From the NCBI GenBank assembly GCA_001465115.1, contig CP013614.1, positions 3,472,001 through 3,536,000 on the forward strand: 64,000 bases of DNA. Direction: 5' to 3'. The translations under genes and the position numbers were made by a program. Below, piece after piece: positions 1-7,335 of this stretch. This DNA comes from Enterococcus silesiacus (GTDB lineage: Bacteria; Bacillota; Bacilli; Lactobacillales; Enterococcaceae). The notes beneath the pieces were generated by a model. It ran no database searches. It was not told the origin of the DNA and was given only the letters and a program-made list of their open reading frames with translations. Numbering within the stretch: the stretch's first letter is position 1; each line of letters opens with the position of its first letter.

Positions 1-41
1 TTTGTATTAGATTAGATGAAAAGAAAAGACAAGAGGGACTT

Positions 42-524
42 ATGAAGAGACAACAGCATATCGAATTATTGAATCGGTGCGTCGAAATTTCCCGCAATGC
101 CCGTGAGCATGGGAATACACCTTTTGGCGCTCTACTAGCTGATAAAGAAGGAACAATTCTTTTAGAGCAAGAAAATATCGAGATCACAGAAAATATCTGT
201 ACAGGGCATGCTGAGACAACCTTGGCAGCACAAGCCTCGCAACAGTATAGCAAAGAATTTTTATGGGAGTGCTTGCTATACACCACTGCTGAACCCTGTG
301 CGATGTGTACGGGTGCGATTTATTGGGGTAATATTGGAACAATCGTTTATGCAATGACGGAAAAGCGTTTGTTGGAACTCACCGGTGATAATGAACAAAA
401 CCCAACCTTTGATCTACCCTCAAAAGAAATAGTGAGTCATGGTCAAAAAGATATTCAAATCATCGGTCCATTTCCTGAAGTGGAACAGGCAGCAGCTCTT
501 GTTCATCAAGGTTATTGGGATTAA
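42..524 (+). CDS. Nucleoside/guanine deaminase, cytidine-deaminase fold
   Basis: This 160-residue protein has the zinc site of the CMP/dCMP deaminase family. HAE lies at residues 56-58 (His56 as zinc ligand, Glu58 as proton shuttle) and PCAMC at 85-89 supplies Cys86 and Cys89. Such cytoplasmic enzymes hydrolytically deaminate bases or nucleosides. The length and lack of an insertion fit the guanine/nucleoside deaminase branch better than the tRNA A34 deaminase TadA, but the substrate cannot be decided from sequence alone. The ATG follows a good ribosome site (AGAGGGA). A terminator follows immediately, so it ends its transcript; any upstream operon partner lies outside the window. Confidence 0.88.
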   Translation: MKRQQHIELLNRCVEISRNAREHGNTPFGALLADKEGTILLEQENIEITENICTGHAETTLAAQASQQYSKEFLWECLLYTTAEPCAMCTGAIYWGNIGTIVYAMTEKRLLELTGDNEQNPTFDLPSKEIVSHGQKDIQIIGPFPEVEQAAALVHQGYWD

Positions 525-526
525 TA

Positions 527-570
527 AAAAGTAGAAATCATTCAGTTGGTTGGATCATTTCTACTTTTTT
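527..570 (+). terminator. Rho-independent terminator after the deaminase gene
   Basis: AAAAGTAGAAAT and ATTTCTACTTTT pair over 12 bp, with extra pairing inside the loop, and the right arm runs on into a T tract. It lies three bases after the stop codon. Confidence 0.85.
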
Positions 571-611
571 ATTTAGGATAAAATAAAATGTCAGAATTTT
601 CCGAAAGGTTA

Positions 612-640
612 TTGACATCTGTGGAGGTTAAGGCAATAAT
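612..640 (+). promoter_or_regulatory. Promoter of the cupin-oppA operon
   Basis: TTGACA at 612-617 and AATAAT at 635-640 are separated by 17 bases. This is a near-consensus vegetative promoter about 45 bases ahead of the cupin start codon. Confidence 0.7.
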
Positions 641-683
641 AGATAAAATCACTTACTAAAAAATAAAAGGGGCGAGACGAATA

Positions 684-1001
684 ATGATTATTAAACCATC
701 ACTACCGCAGGAAATGACGATTTTTTTCGATGCAGAGAATCAACCAAATAAAAATGTGCAAATGGGAGTGATTATTTTAAAGCCAGGAGAAAAGAGACCA
801 TTGGAAGGCTTTGCAAGACATGATCAAGATGAATATTCGTATGTTGTTTCGGGAAAAGCCCATACGATTTTAGAAGATGGACAAGATTTGGTAGGAAAAC
901 CTGGTGATGCACAGCTGATCGAAGCAGGAGAAGGTCATATTAATTATAATGATGGCGCTGAAGATGCAGTTGTTGTTTGGCTCTTAGTGGAACGCACATA
1001 A
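684..1001 (+). CDS. Small cupin-domain protein
   Basis: This 105-residue protein is a single cupin barrel. The first conserved motif spans about residues 42-60 (His46, Glu50, His60 as possible metal ligands) and the second lies around residues 75-90 (GDAQLIEAGEGHINYN). Small stand-alone cupins are often metal-dependent isomerases, dioxygenases or binding proteins, so the reaction cannot be assigned. It has no signal peptide and should be cytoplasmic. The gene starts after GGGGCGAG and is separated from the downstream peptide-binding lipoprotein by only 22 bases, so the two are probably co-transcribed from the promoter at 612-640. Confidence 0.85.
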   Translation: MIIKPSLPQEMTIFFDAENQPNKNVQMGVIILKPGEKRPLEGFARHDQDEYSYVVSGKAHTILEDGQDLVGKPGDAQLIEAGEGHINYNDGAEDAVVVWLLVERT

Positions 1002-1023
1002 AACAAGTTTAGGGGAGAAAAGT

Positions 1024-2661
1024 ATGAAAAAAACACTTAAATCAGTCTTCGGCTTAGTTATGCTGATGACGATTCTATCGGGATGTTCTGGCGGTCAAGA
1101 AGCAAAACAAACACAAAAGAATAAGCCAATAAATTTAATGTCACCTTCAGAGTTAACAACGTTGGATACGTCCGTTATGTTGGATTTTCCAGATGCAATC
1201 GTCCAAACAGCTGCTTTTGAAGGACTATACGCATTAGATGACAAAGATCAACTGATTCCAGCGGCCGCTAAAGAAATGCCCACAATTTCTGAAGATGGGA
1301 AGACCTATACGATCAAGCTACGAGATGATGCTAAGTGGACTAATGACGATCCAGTCACCGCAGCAGATTTTGAATATGCTTGGAAAAAGATGATCGATCC
1401 TAAAAATGGTTTTGTTTATAGCTTTTTAGTAGTAGATACGATCCTAAATGCTGAAGAAATTTCAGCTGGGAAAAAAGCGGTAGATGAACTTGGAGTAAAA
1501 TCGCTGGACGATCAAACCTTGGAAATAAAATTGAAAGAGGCAAAACCATATTTCACGTCTGTTTTAGCTTTTCCAACTTTTTTTCCACAAAACCAAAAGT
1601 TTGTTGAAAAGCTTGGTGCAGACTATGGAACAACAAGTGAGAACGTTGTTTACAATGGTCCCTTTACTGTAGAAAATTGGAAGCAAACCGATTTAAGCTG
1701 GGATCTAAAGAAAAATGAAAAGTATTGGGATCGTTCAAATGTAAAATCAGATACAATCCATTATGAGGTAGTTAAAGAAGCATCGACCGCCTTGAATCTT
1801 TTCGAAGATGGGCAGCTGGATGTAGCGACCATCACTGGAGAACTAGCAAAACAAAATCAAAGTAATCCAGATTATCATTCTTACCCAACTGCAACAATGA
1901 ATTACATTCGCTTAAATCAAAAACGACAAGGGAAAGATACTCCTTTAAAAAATGAAAACCTAAGAAAGGCTTTGGCACTAGGGATCGATAAAGAAAATCT
2001 AGTGAATAATATTATTGCAGATGGCTCCAAACCATTGTACGGTGCAATAACAAAAGGCTTTGTAAGCAACCCTGAAACTGGAGTAGATTTCAGAGAAGAA
2101 GCTGGGGATTTAATGACCTATAATAAAGATGAGGCATTAAAATATTGGGAGTTAGCTAAAAAAGAATTAGGCGATAACATCACACTGGATTTAATGGTGA
2201 CAGATGATGGCTCGTATAAAAAAATGGGCGAAAGCCTTCAAGGAAGTCTAGAAAAATTATTCTCTGGTCTGACTGTCAATGTTTCTGCCTTGCCAACTGA
2301 GACAGCGTTAAATCTTAGTCGTGAGAGTGACTATGATATGTTCTTGATTTATTGGACACCAGATTATCAAGATCCAATCTCAACGCTAAGTATGTTGCGG
2401 ACAGGCAATGATCGTAATTATTCAAATGCTACTTATGATGGATTATTAGATGATGCTTCGCAGAAATATGCGACGAATCTAGAAAAACGCTGGGAGACAT
2501 TGATTGCTGCTGAAAAAGAAGGAATTGAAACGACAGCTGGTATGATCATCATTAGTCAAAATCAACAATCTGTTTTACAAAATCAACAAGTCAAAGGGCT
2601 GAGCTATCACACGTTTGCAGCGCCTTTAACGTTAAAAGATGTCTATAAGGAAGCTGAATAG
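1024..2661 (+). CDS. Oligopeptide ABC transporter substrate-binding lipoprotein (OppA-like)
   Basis: This 545-residue protein belongs to solute-binding family 5, the extracellular receptor of oligopeptide ABC importers. A type II signal peptide ends in the lipobox LSGC with Cys21 as lipidation site. Family features include the TLDTS region after the linker, a VTAADFEYAWKKMIDP segment near residue 120, and the typical C-terminal half. No permease or ATPase genes adjoin it, so it probably works with a transporter encoded elsewhere. Its partner is the cupin gene just upstream. A second member of the family begins at 63691. Confidence 0.92.
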   Translation: MKKTLKSVFGLVMLMTILSGCSGGQEAKQTQKNKPINLMSPSELTTLDTSVMLDFPDAIVQTAAFEGLYALDDKDQLIPAAAKEMPTISEDGKTYTIKLRDDAKWTNDDPVTAADFEYAWKKMIDPKNGFVYSFLVVDTILNAEEISAGKKAVDELGVKSLDDQTLEIKLKEAKPYFTSVLAFPTFFPQNQKFVEKLGADYGTTSENVVYNGPFTVENWKQTDLSWDLKKNEKYWDRSNVKSDTIHYEVVKEASTALNLFEDGQLDVATITGELAKQNQSNPDYHSYPTATMNYIRLNQKRQGKDTPLKNENLRKALALGIDKENLVNNIIADGSKPLYGAITKGFVSNPETGVDFREEAGDLMTYNKDEALKYWELAKKELGDNITLDLMVTDDGSYKKMGESLQGSLEKLFSGLTVNVSALPTETALNLSRESDYDMFLIYWTPDYQDPISTLSMLRTGNDRNYSNATYDGLLDDASQKYATNLEKRWETLIAAEKEGIETTAGMIIISQNQQSVLQNQQVKGLSYHTFAAPLTLKDVYKEAE

Positions 2662-2733
2662 CTAAAAACTAAGACGAACGTGTTTAGCTCTAAAAATTTA
2701 TTTTGCTACTAAAAAAATGATGAAATCAAAACG

Positions 2734-2771
2734 AGTGGACAAAACGAACGCATAGTTTTGTCCACTTTTTT
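2734..2771 (+). terminator. Terminator after oppA-like gene
   Basis: AGTGGACAAAAC and GTTTTGTCCACT form a perfect 12-bp stem with a 9-base loop, followed by five or more T residues. Confidence 0.9.
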
Positions 2772-2880
2772 AGTCATATTAATATCTGAAATCATGGTAT
2801 CGTTGTATGATAGGAGTATCAAAAGCAAATGATTCTAGGCAAAAACGTCTGGATAGCAAAATAAATTAGGAGTGAAGCCA

Positions 2881-3579
2881 ATGTCTAAGCCAGCACATAA
2901 CAAACAACACAACAATAACGAAATACTCTTAAAAAATATCGAAGAAGAAATTCAGCAGTTTATCTTAAAGCAACATCCTAATTTAACCGGAAATTCAATC
3001 ATTCTTTTTCCTGAACTTTTAAATTATCGTTTAGATTATATAAAAACAATGATCAAAAGTGATTCACAAACAATGGAAAAATTAAATGAGAATATTGTTC
3101 AAAATATCAAAAATAATGAAACTATCTCGAATAATCTAAATACAACTGTGGAAAAAAATTTAACTTTAGGACAGAAGACTGCTGATAAAATCGCGAAATT
3201 TGGTGGAAGCTGGCCGTTTATTTTCTTGTTTATTACGGTCTTGGTTATTTGGATCGTTGTCAATTCAACGCAGCTGTTCGGAAAGCCCTTCGACAGCTAC
3301 CCATTTATTTTGTTAAATCTGGCATTATCGTGCTTGGCCGCCATTCAGGCACCGGTCATTATGATGAGTCAAAATCGTCAAGAATCCAGAGACCGCGAAC
3401 AGGCAAATAATGATTATAAAGTAAATTTAAAAGCTGAAATAGAAGTCAATTTGCTGCATGAAAAAATGGATTATCTAATTAACAGTCAATGGCAGCATTT
3501 AGTCCAAATGCAACATATGCAAATCGAGTTGTTAGGCGAATTGCAAGAACAAATCAATGAATTGAATAGAAAGGAATGA
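2881..3579 (+). CDS. DUF1003 family membrane protein
   Basis: The protein has 232 residues. AGGAG sits 8 bases before the ATG at 2881, so that start is preferred over an in-frame GTG nine bases upstream that overlaps the ribosome site. The N-terminal third is a hydrophilic, probably helical segment. Two transmembrane helices follow around residues 112-132 and 140-165, then the conserved DUF1003 sequence ending the second helix (APVIMMSQNRQ) and a helical cytoplasmic tail. The molecular role of DUF1003 is not established. It heads a three-gene operon with GrpB and a GNAT acetyltransferase, with gaps of about 10 bases. Confidence 0.85.
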   Translation: MSKPAHNKQHNNNEILLKNIEEEIQQFILKQHPNLTGNSIILFPELLNYRLDYIKTMIKSDSQTMEKLNENIVQNIKNNETISNNLNTTVEKNLTLGQKTADKIAKFGGSWPFIFLFITVLVIWIVVNSTQLFGKPFDSYPFILLNLALSCLAAIQAPVIMMSQNRQESRDREQANNDYKVNLKAEIEVNLLHEKMDYLINSQWQHLVQMQHMQIELLGELQEQINELNRKE

Positions 3580-3589
3580 GGAGACAACA

Positions 3590-4126
3590 GTGCCTAGAAA
3601 AATAGAAGTCATAGCTCCACAAGACAAGTGGTCAAAGTGCTTTGAACAAGAAAAAAGCCTGTTAGAAACTATACTAACTCAACAAATAGTAAGCATCGAA
3701 CATATCGGCAGCACAGCAATCAAAAATAGTAGTGCAAAGCCTGTGATCGATATTTTAATGGTTGTAAAAGCAATTCAAGAAATCGATAGTTACAATTTAG
3801 CTTTTGAAAAAATCGGTTATACCTGTCTAGGCGAAAATGGTATTTCCGAGCGCCGCTTTTTTACCAAAGGTGGAGATAATAGAAGTCATCACCTCCATGT
3901 GTTTCAAGAAGGCAACACAGAAATCAAACGTCATTTGGTATTTAGAGATTTCATGAATCATCATCCTGAACAAACCGAAGCTTATAGTCAATTAAAAATC
4001 AACTTGGCTGAAAAGTTTCCATATGATATTGAATCATATGTTGCTGGAAAAGATGCTTTTATTAAAGAGATCGATCAAAAAGCAAAGATTTGGTATAATA
4101 GAACGGCATCTGAAGAAAAAAATTAG
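3590..4126 (+). CDS. GrpB family protein (UPF0157), nucleotidyltransferase-like
   Basis: This 178-residue protein shows the hallmarks of the GrpB/UPF0157 family: an IEHIGSTAI motif around residues 38-46 and a KPVIDILMVV strand, which together resemble the polymerase-beta-type nucleotidyltransferase active site. A later SHHLHVF segment (about residue 100) is also typical. The family is often found beside acetyltransferases, as here, and is linked by homology to dephospho-CoA-kinase fusions, but its substrate is not known. The start is GTG, preceded by GAGGAG. Confidence 0.87.
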   Translation: MPRKIEVIAPQDKWSKCFEQEKSLLETILTQQIVSIEHIGSTAIKNSSAKPVIDILMVVKAIQEIDSYNLAFEKIGYTCLGENGISERRFFTKGGDNRSHHLHVFQEGNTEIKRHLVFRDFMNHHPEQTEAYSQLKINLAEKFPYDIESYVAGKDAFIKEIDQKAKIWYNRTASEEKN

Positions 4127-4135
4127 GAGAATAAC

Positions 4136-4579
4136 ATGAATTATCATCAAGTAACTGAAAATGAATTTAACACACTTGTAGAAATCTGGGAGAGATCAGT
4201 TGAACAAACACATGAGTTTTTAAGAAGAGAAGATCTTATAACAATCAAAAAGGAATTACCAACCTATTTTCCTCACCTAGATGTAAAAGTGTGGACGGAT
4301 CAAGAAAAGCTAATTGGATTTTCTGGTGTAGCTGGGAATAAATTAGAAATGCTTTTTTTAGACCCAAGATATATTGGTCAAGGTTATGGTAAGCAGATAG
4401 TCAGAACTTTACTTGAAGAAAATGGCATACAATTAGTAGATGTTAATGAACAAAACCTGTCTGCGAGGCACTTTTATCAAGCGTTGGGTTTCGAAGCATA
4501 TGAACGCAGCGAAGTTGATGATGCAAGGAGACCCTATCCAATTTTACACTTGCAAATAAGAGCAGATAATCTAAACTAA
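4136..4579 (+). CDS. GNAT family N-acetyltransferase
   Basis: This 147-residue protein is a single GNAT domain. The acetyl-CoA loop appears as IGQGYGKQIV (about residues 80-89), followed by the strand DVNEQN and the typical NLSARHFYQALGFEAYERS motif near the C-terminus. It resembles the YjaB-type branch of small acetyltransferases, but the acceptor is unknown. It is the last gene of the DUF1003-GrpB-GNAT operon, nine bases after grpB. The protein is full length. Confidence 0.88.
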   Translation: MNYHQVTENEFNTLVEIWERSVEQTHEFLRREDLITIKKELPTYFPHLDVKVWTDQEKLIGFSGVAGNKLEMLFLDPRYIGQGYGKQIVRTLLEENGIQLVDVNEQNLSARHFYQALGFEAYERSEVDDARRPYPILHLQIRADNLN

Positions 4580-4763
4580 GAATCTCGACAGACGTTAATG
4601 AGCATTATTGTTTAGCTTATGTAGAATAATGTGTATAATTTTATTGTAGTCATTACAAATATAGCTACGGTGAGTAGTCTAAAACGTAATTATTTTAGAA
4701 AAATCAAAAAGCGAGATACTCAATAAAAAAACCAAAAAATATTTTTTTTAAAAATAATAAAAA

Positions 4764-4807
4764 TGCTCTAATCCTTTGGAAACACTGTAGGATGGGGTTT
4801 TTTTTTG
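4764..4807 (+). terminator. Probable weak terminator in the 4580-4959 intergenic region
   Basis: AATCCT and AGGATGGGG can pair, with G-U pairs extending the stem, before a run of nine T residues. The rest of this 380-base gap is A+T rich and shows no gene. Confidence 0.5.
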
Positions 4808-4879
4808 TTTTAAAGTCTAAAAAAAATAAATATAGGGATGAAAAAAATGACAAAAAAATTTATTTTAATAGCATATTAC

Positions 4880-4909
4880 TTGATATAAGAGATTGAGAGA
4901 TACTATAAT
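4880..4909 (+). promoter_or_regulatory. Promoter of the unknown gene at 4960
   Basis: TTGATA at 4880-4885 and a perfect TATAAT at 4904-4909 are 18 bases apart and lie about 50 bases before the start codon. Confidence 0.65.
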
Positions 4910-4959
4910 AAGTACAAGTCAGCTGTTTTAGCTGCTTAGTTATGGGAGGAGAGAGCATT

Positions 4960-5391
4960 ATGTTTAGTTATACAGATATGATTTTGTCAGTAATGCAGCG
5001 AGTTGAAGTCTACAATGAGATTTTTAATGCCATTTCTAAGGAAGTACAAGAGAACAGCTGCAGCCAAGCGATTAACCGAAGAGGGAAAGATACGTATGTA
5101 TTTTGTCGGACGAATGTTAATCGGTTCTTTGTAGAAGAAGCGAGTTTCAGAAAAAACTTAGTCTTCTATGGCGAAAAAGAAGCAACAAAGATCTTGTTGG
5201 AAGGTCTAGATGCTTATAAAGAAGGAATCTACTTCTGGCTGGAAGGATTAAATGATAAATGCGAAGTAATTGATGAAATCAAGTACAAACGCGGATTGAA
5301 TCGTGCCGAGAGTTCGTTTAGATTGATCAATCAAGCCTGCAAGGAAGCATGTGGAGGCATTCAAAGTGCACATAGTGTACATAAAATGTAA
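4960..5391 (+). CDS. Hypothetical protein, 143 aa
   Basis: I do not recognise a family. The ATG at 4960 is chosen because GGGAGGAG ends about 8 bases before it; an ATG 18 bases upstream precedes that ribosome site. The product is soluble, without signal peptide or membrane segment, and looks mainly helical. It contains several cysteines, two of them close together near the C-terminus (ACKEACGG). It has its own promoter and no operon partner. The good ribosome site, consensus promoter and normal codon use argue that it is real. Confidence 0.7.
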   Translation: MFSYTDMILSVMQRVEVYNEIFNAISKEVQENSCSQAINRRGKDTYVFCRTNVNRFFVEEASFRKNLVFYGEKEATKILLEGLDAYKEGIYFWLEGLNDKCEVIDEIKYKRGLNRAESSFRLINQACKEACGGIQSAHSVHKM

Positions 5392-5581
5392 GCTTAGATA
5401 TTTACAATGAAAATGCTATAATTTGTTTTTGAAAAAGTAATTTAGTTTGTTGGAATAATTTGTATTAGAGATATGTATATCAGATTTTTATTTATTTAGA
5501 TTGAACTTTCAAAACGGATAAAAGTCTTTCACTCTTTAAACTAGCTAAGAGTGGCTTTTATCAACATTTACTCAACTTTAG

Positions 5582-5627
5582 AGCCCGCAACAAAACGGTC
5601 CAAATCGTTTTGTTGCGGGCTTTTTTT
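5582..5627 (+). terminator. Strong terminator with a 16-bp perfect stem
   Basis: AGCCCGCAACAAAACG and CGTTTTGTTGCGGGCT pair perfectly around an 8-base loop, followed by seven T residues on the plus strand. It terminates rightward transcription from 4960 and abuts the stop codon of the convergent minus-strand gene. No T run follows on the minus strand. Confidence 0.92.
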
Positions 5628-5943
5628 ATAGTCTCTGCAAAAATTTTTCGATTAGCATATCCAAGGCACAATCAATTTCAACCGCGTTGACGTCATCTCT
5701 AGATAAAAAAAGTGGGGGAGAAGAAACCATATCAATTAGTTTAATGCCAGTTGCTTGTGTGTCGTCTAGAGCGACAGTGATTTGAGGATGCGGGAGGCTC
5801 TCACCGCAGGGACCAGCGATTAAATAAGCTAACTCAATTGTCCCTTCATCGATTGTCCGTATTCTATAATAACCGTCTTTAATAAACCTTTTGTCTTCGT
5901 TAAAAACAGTGGTCAGCTTATCAAGCTGCTTTTTTCTATTCAT
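5626..5943 (-). CDS. Hypothetical protein, 105 aa
   Basis: No family is recognised. The start at 5943 (minus strand) is preferred because AAGGAG lies 8 bases upstream of it; a longer reading frame extends ten codons further without a ribosome site. The protein is soluble and acidic. The N-terminal half is basic (MNRKKQLDKL), the middle looks beta-rich, and the C-terminus is helical. It is a single convergent gene separated from its neighbours by a strong terminator on one side and an A+T-rich gap on the other. Confidence 0.65.
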   Translation of the reverse strand: MNRKKQLDKLTTVFNEDKRFIKDGYYRIRTIDEGTIELAYLIAGPCGESLPHPQITVALDDTQATGIKLIDMVSSPPLFLSRDDVNAVEIDCALDMLIEKFLQRL

Positions 5944-6299
5944 ATTCTTGCTCCTTTGTAAATAGTGTAACACATGTTTAAAGATAGCCGAAAACGATTA
6001 AGGAAGTGTTATAAATCGTCAATTGCTTCAAGTTATATTCAAAACAAATACTATGAATTTTAATAATAAACGATATTATATTCACATAATTCTCAAATAT
6101 TTATGTTATTTATCAAAAATATGATAAATAAATGATCGATTTATTGTAGACTAACCAAATTAAATAGATTAAACTAATTTTAGTTTAGAAATATATCTTA
6201 TTTTTATCTTATTAATATTTTTTTCTAAATATAATGATATAAAATCGATATATTAGATAGATGGATGCCTACTAACAAAATGATAAAGGGGAACACTAG
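5944..6299. other. A+T-rich gap between divergent genes
   Basis: These 356 bases hold no convincing reading frame. A TATAAT at 6230-6235 is a plausible -10 for the regulator at 6300, but the matching -35 (TCTTAT) is poor. Short inverted repeats occur around 6110-6145 (TATCAAAAATATGATAAATAA). Either could be part of regulator-binding sites; this is only a suggestion. Confidence 0.35.
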
Positions 6300-6989
6300 A
6301 TGTACAACATAGGATTTACCTTGCTTGACAACATAAATGAACAGGAATCGATAAATTTACTAAAAAGTAGTCAGTTACATGTGCAGCCAATCAGTAAAGA
6401 AAAAATTGCTGAAGCAATGGAAACCTATGATGGTGTCATCATTAAAGAACGTGATTCTCAAAATATCGGTGTAATTTGTGAACTAATCATTCTATTAAAG
6501 AAAAAATGCGATACGTTCATTTGGGTGATTTCAGAGCGAACTAATAAAATGAATCACATCGTTTATTTACAGCTTGGCGTAGATGGCATCTTCGATAACG
6601 AATCTGATTCAGAAGAATGGAAGCTCATAATGCTCAATGCATTCAATCGATACTCGCAGCTCTGTTCTAAAACAGAAGAACAGCCTAATAAAAAAACTGC
6701 GTTTTTCGATCTTCAACTACGACCAGCTAATTTTAGTGTTTTATTGGATGGAGAAGAAATCAACCTAACAAAATTGGAATTTAAAACAATTGAATTTTTA
6801 CAAACACAAAAAGGAGTCGCTGTTTCTTACGAAGAAATTTACAAAAATGTCTGGAAAAATGAAGGGAGTGATAAGCAATACCGCGTGTCAAACCTGATTT
6901 TTCATTTAAGGCAGAAAATTGAAAAAGATGCGGCACATCCTAAATACATTAAAACTGTTCGTTCAAAAGGCTATAAATTAACTGTATAA
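6300..6989 (+). CDS. OmpR-type winged-helix regulator with degenerate receiver, WxL locus 1
   Basis: This 229-residue protein carries a C-terminal OmpR/PhoB-type DNA-binding domain (about 130-229): the LTKLEFKTIEFL motif, the recognition helix region QYRVSNLIFHLRQKIE, and the wing YIKTVRSKGYKL. The N-terminal 110 residues look like a receiver fold, but the position of the phospho-accepting Asp reads DGVIIKERDS, so the usual LD at the end of strand 3 is missing. No histidine kinase is nearby. It sits directly ahead of the WxL operon and is a close paralogue of the regulator at 33046 beside the second WxL locus, so it probably controls the surface operon by a phosphorylation-independent signal. 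RBS AAAGGGGA. Confidence 0.85.
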   Translation: MYNIGFTLLDNINEQESINLLKSSQLHVQPISKEKIAEAMETYDGVIIKERDSQNIGVICELIILLKKKCDTFIWVISERTNKMNHIVYLQLGVDGIFDNESDSEEWKLIMLNAFNRYSQLCSKTEEQPNKKTAFFDLQLRPANFSVLLDGEEINLTKLEFKTIEFLQTQKGVAVSYEEIYKNVWKNEGSDKQYRVSNLIFHLRQKIEKDAAHPKYIKTVRSKGYKLTV

Positions 6990-7335
6990 ACTTATTTTTT
7001 ATAAAAATGATGTACTTATTGAAACACAGATGTCATGGCGGTTGTTTTTGAAAGAAAATACAATGACGGTGACAAAAAGAAAGTGAATAGGTTTTCTCTT
7101 TTTTTTACTAATTGTTGAAGCATAAACAAAATAGAGAAAATCAGTGCTCATTTGTTAACGTCCTAAATAGAGAACAGCCATTCTCAATGGACGGATAAAC
7201 AAAAGTTGAGCGCTAATTTTCCCCTGCATTGTGAATGTATCAAAAAATCAAACAATTGGCAAGAAAAATAGAAATAGATTGTGCGTTCTTTTAAGACAGA
7301 CGGACAAAAAATGTTAGGGGAGGAGTTGAGAAGAA
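6990..7335. promoter_or_regulatory. Leader region of WxL locus 1
   Basis: This 346-base gap separates the regulator from the giant WxL gene and must hold the operon control region. I see no near-consensus promoter. A GGTGACAAAAAG element at about 7069 resembles the ATGACAAAAAG box that forms the -35 of WxL locus 2 (26421), but here it lacks a -10 at the proper distance, as expected if an activator is needed. A strong ribosome site (GGGGAGGAG) precedes 7336. Confidence 0.4.

Noticed and set aside
7021..7080. A vegetative promoter (TACAAT at 7059) for WxL locus 1
   Set aside because: No acceptable -35 lies at 16-18 bases, so I did not call it; an activator-dependent promoter remains possible.
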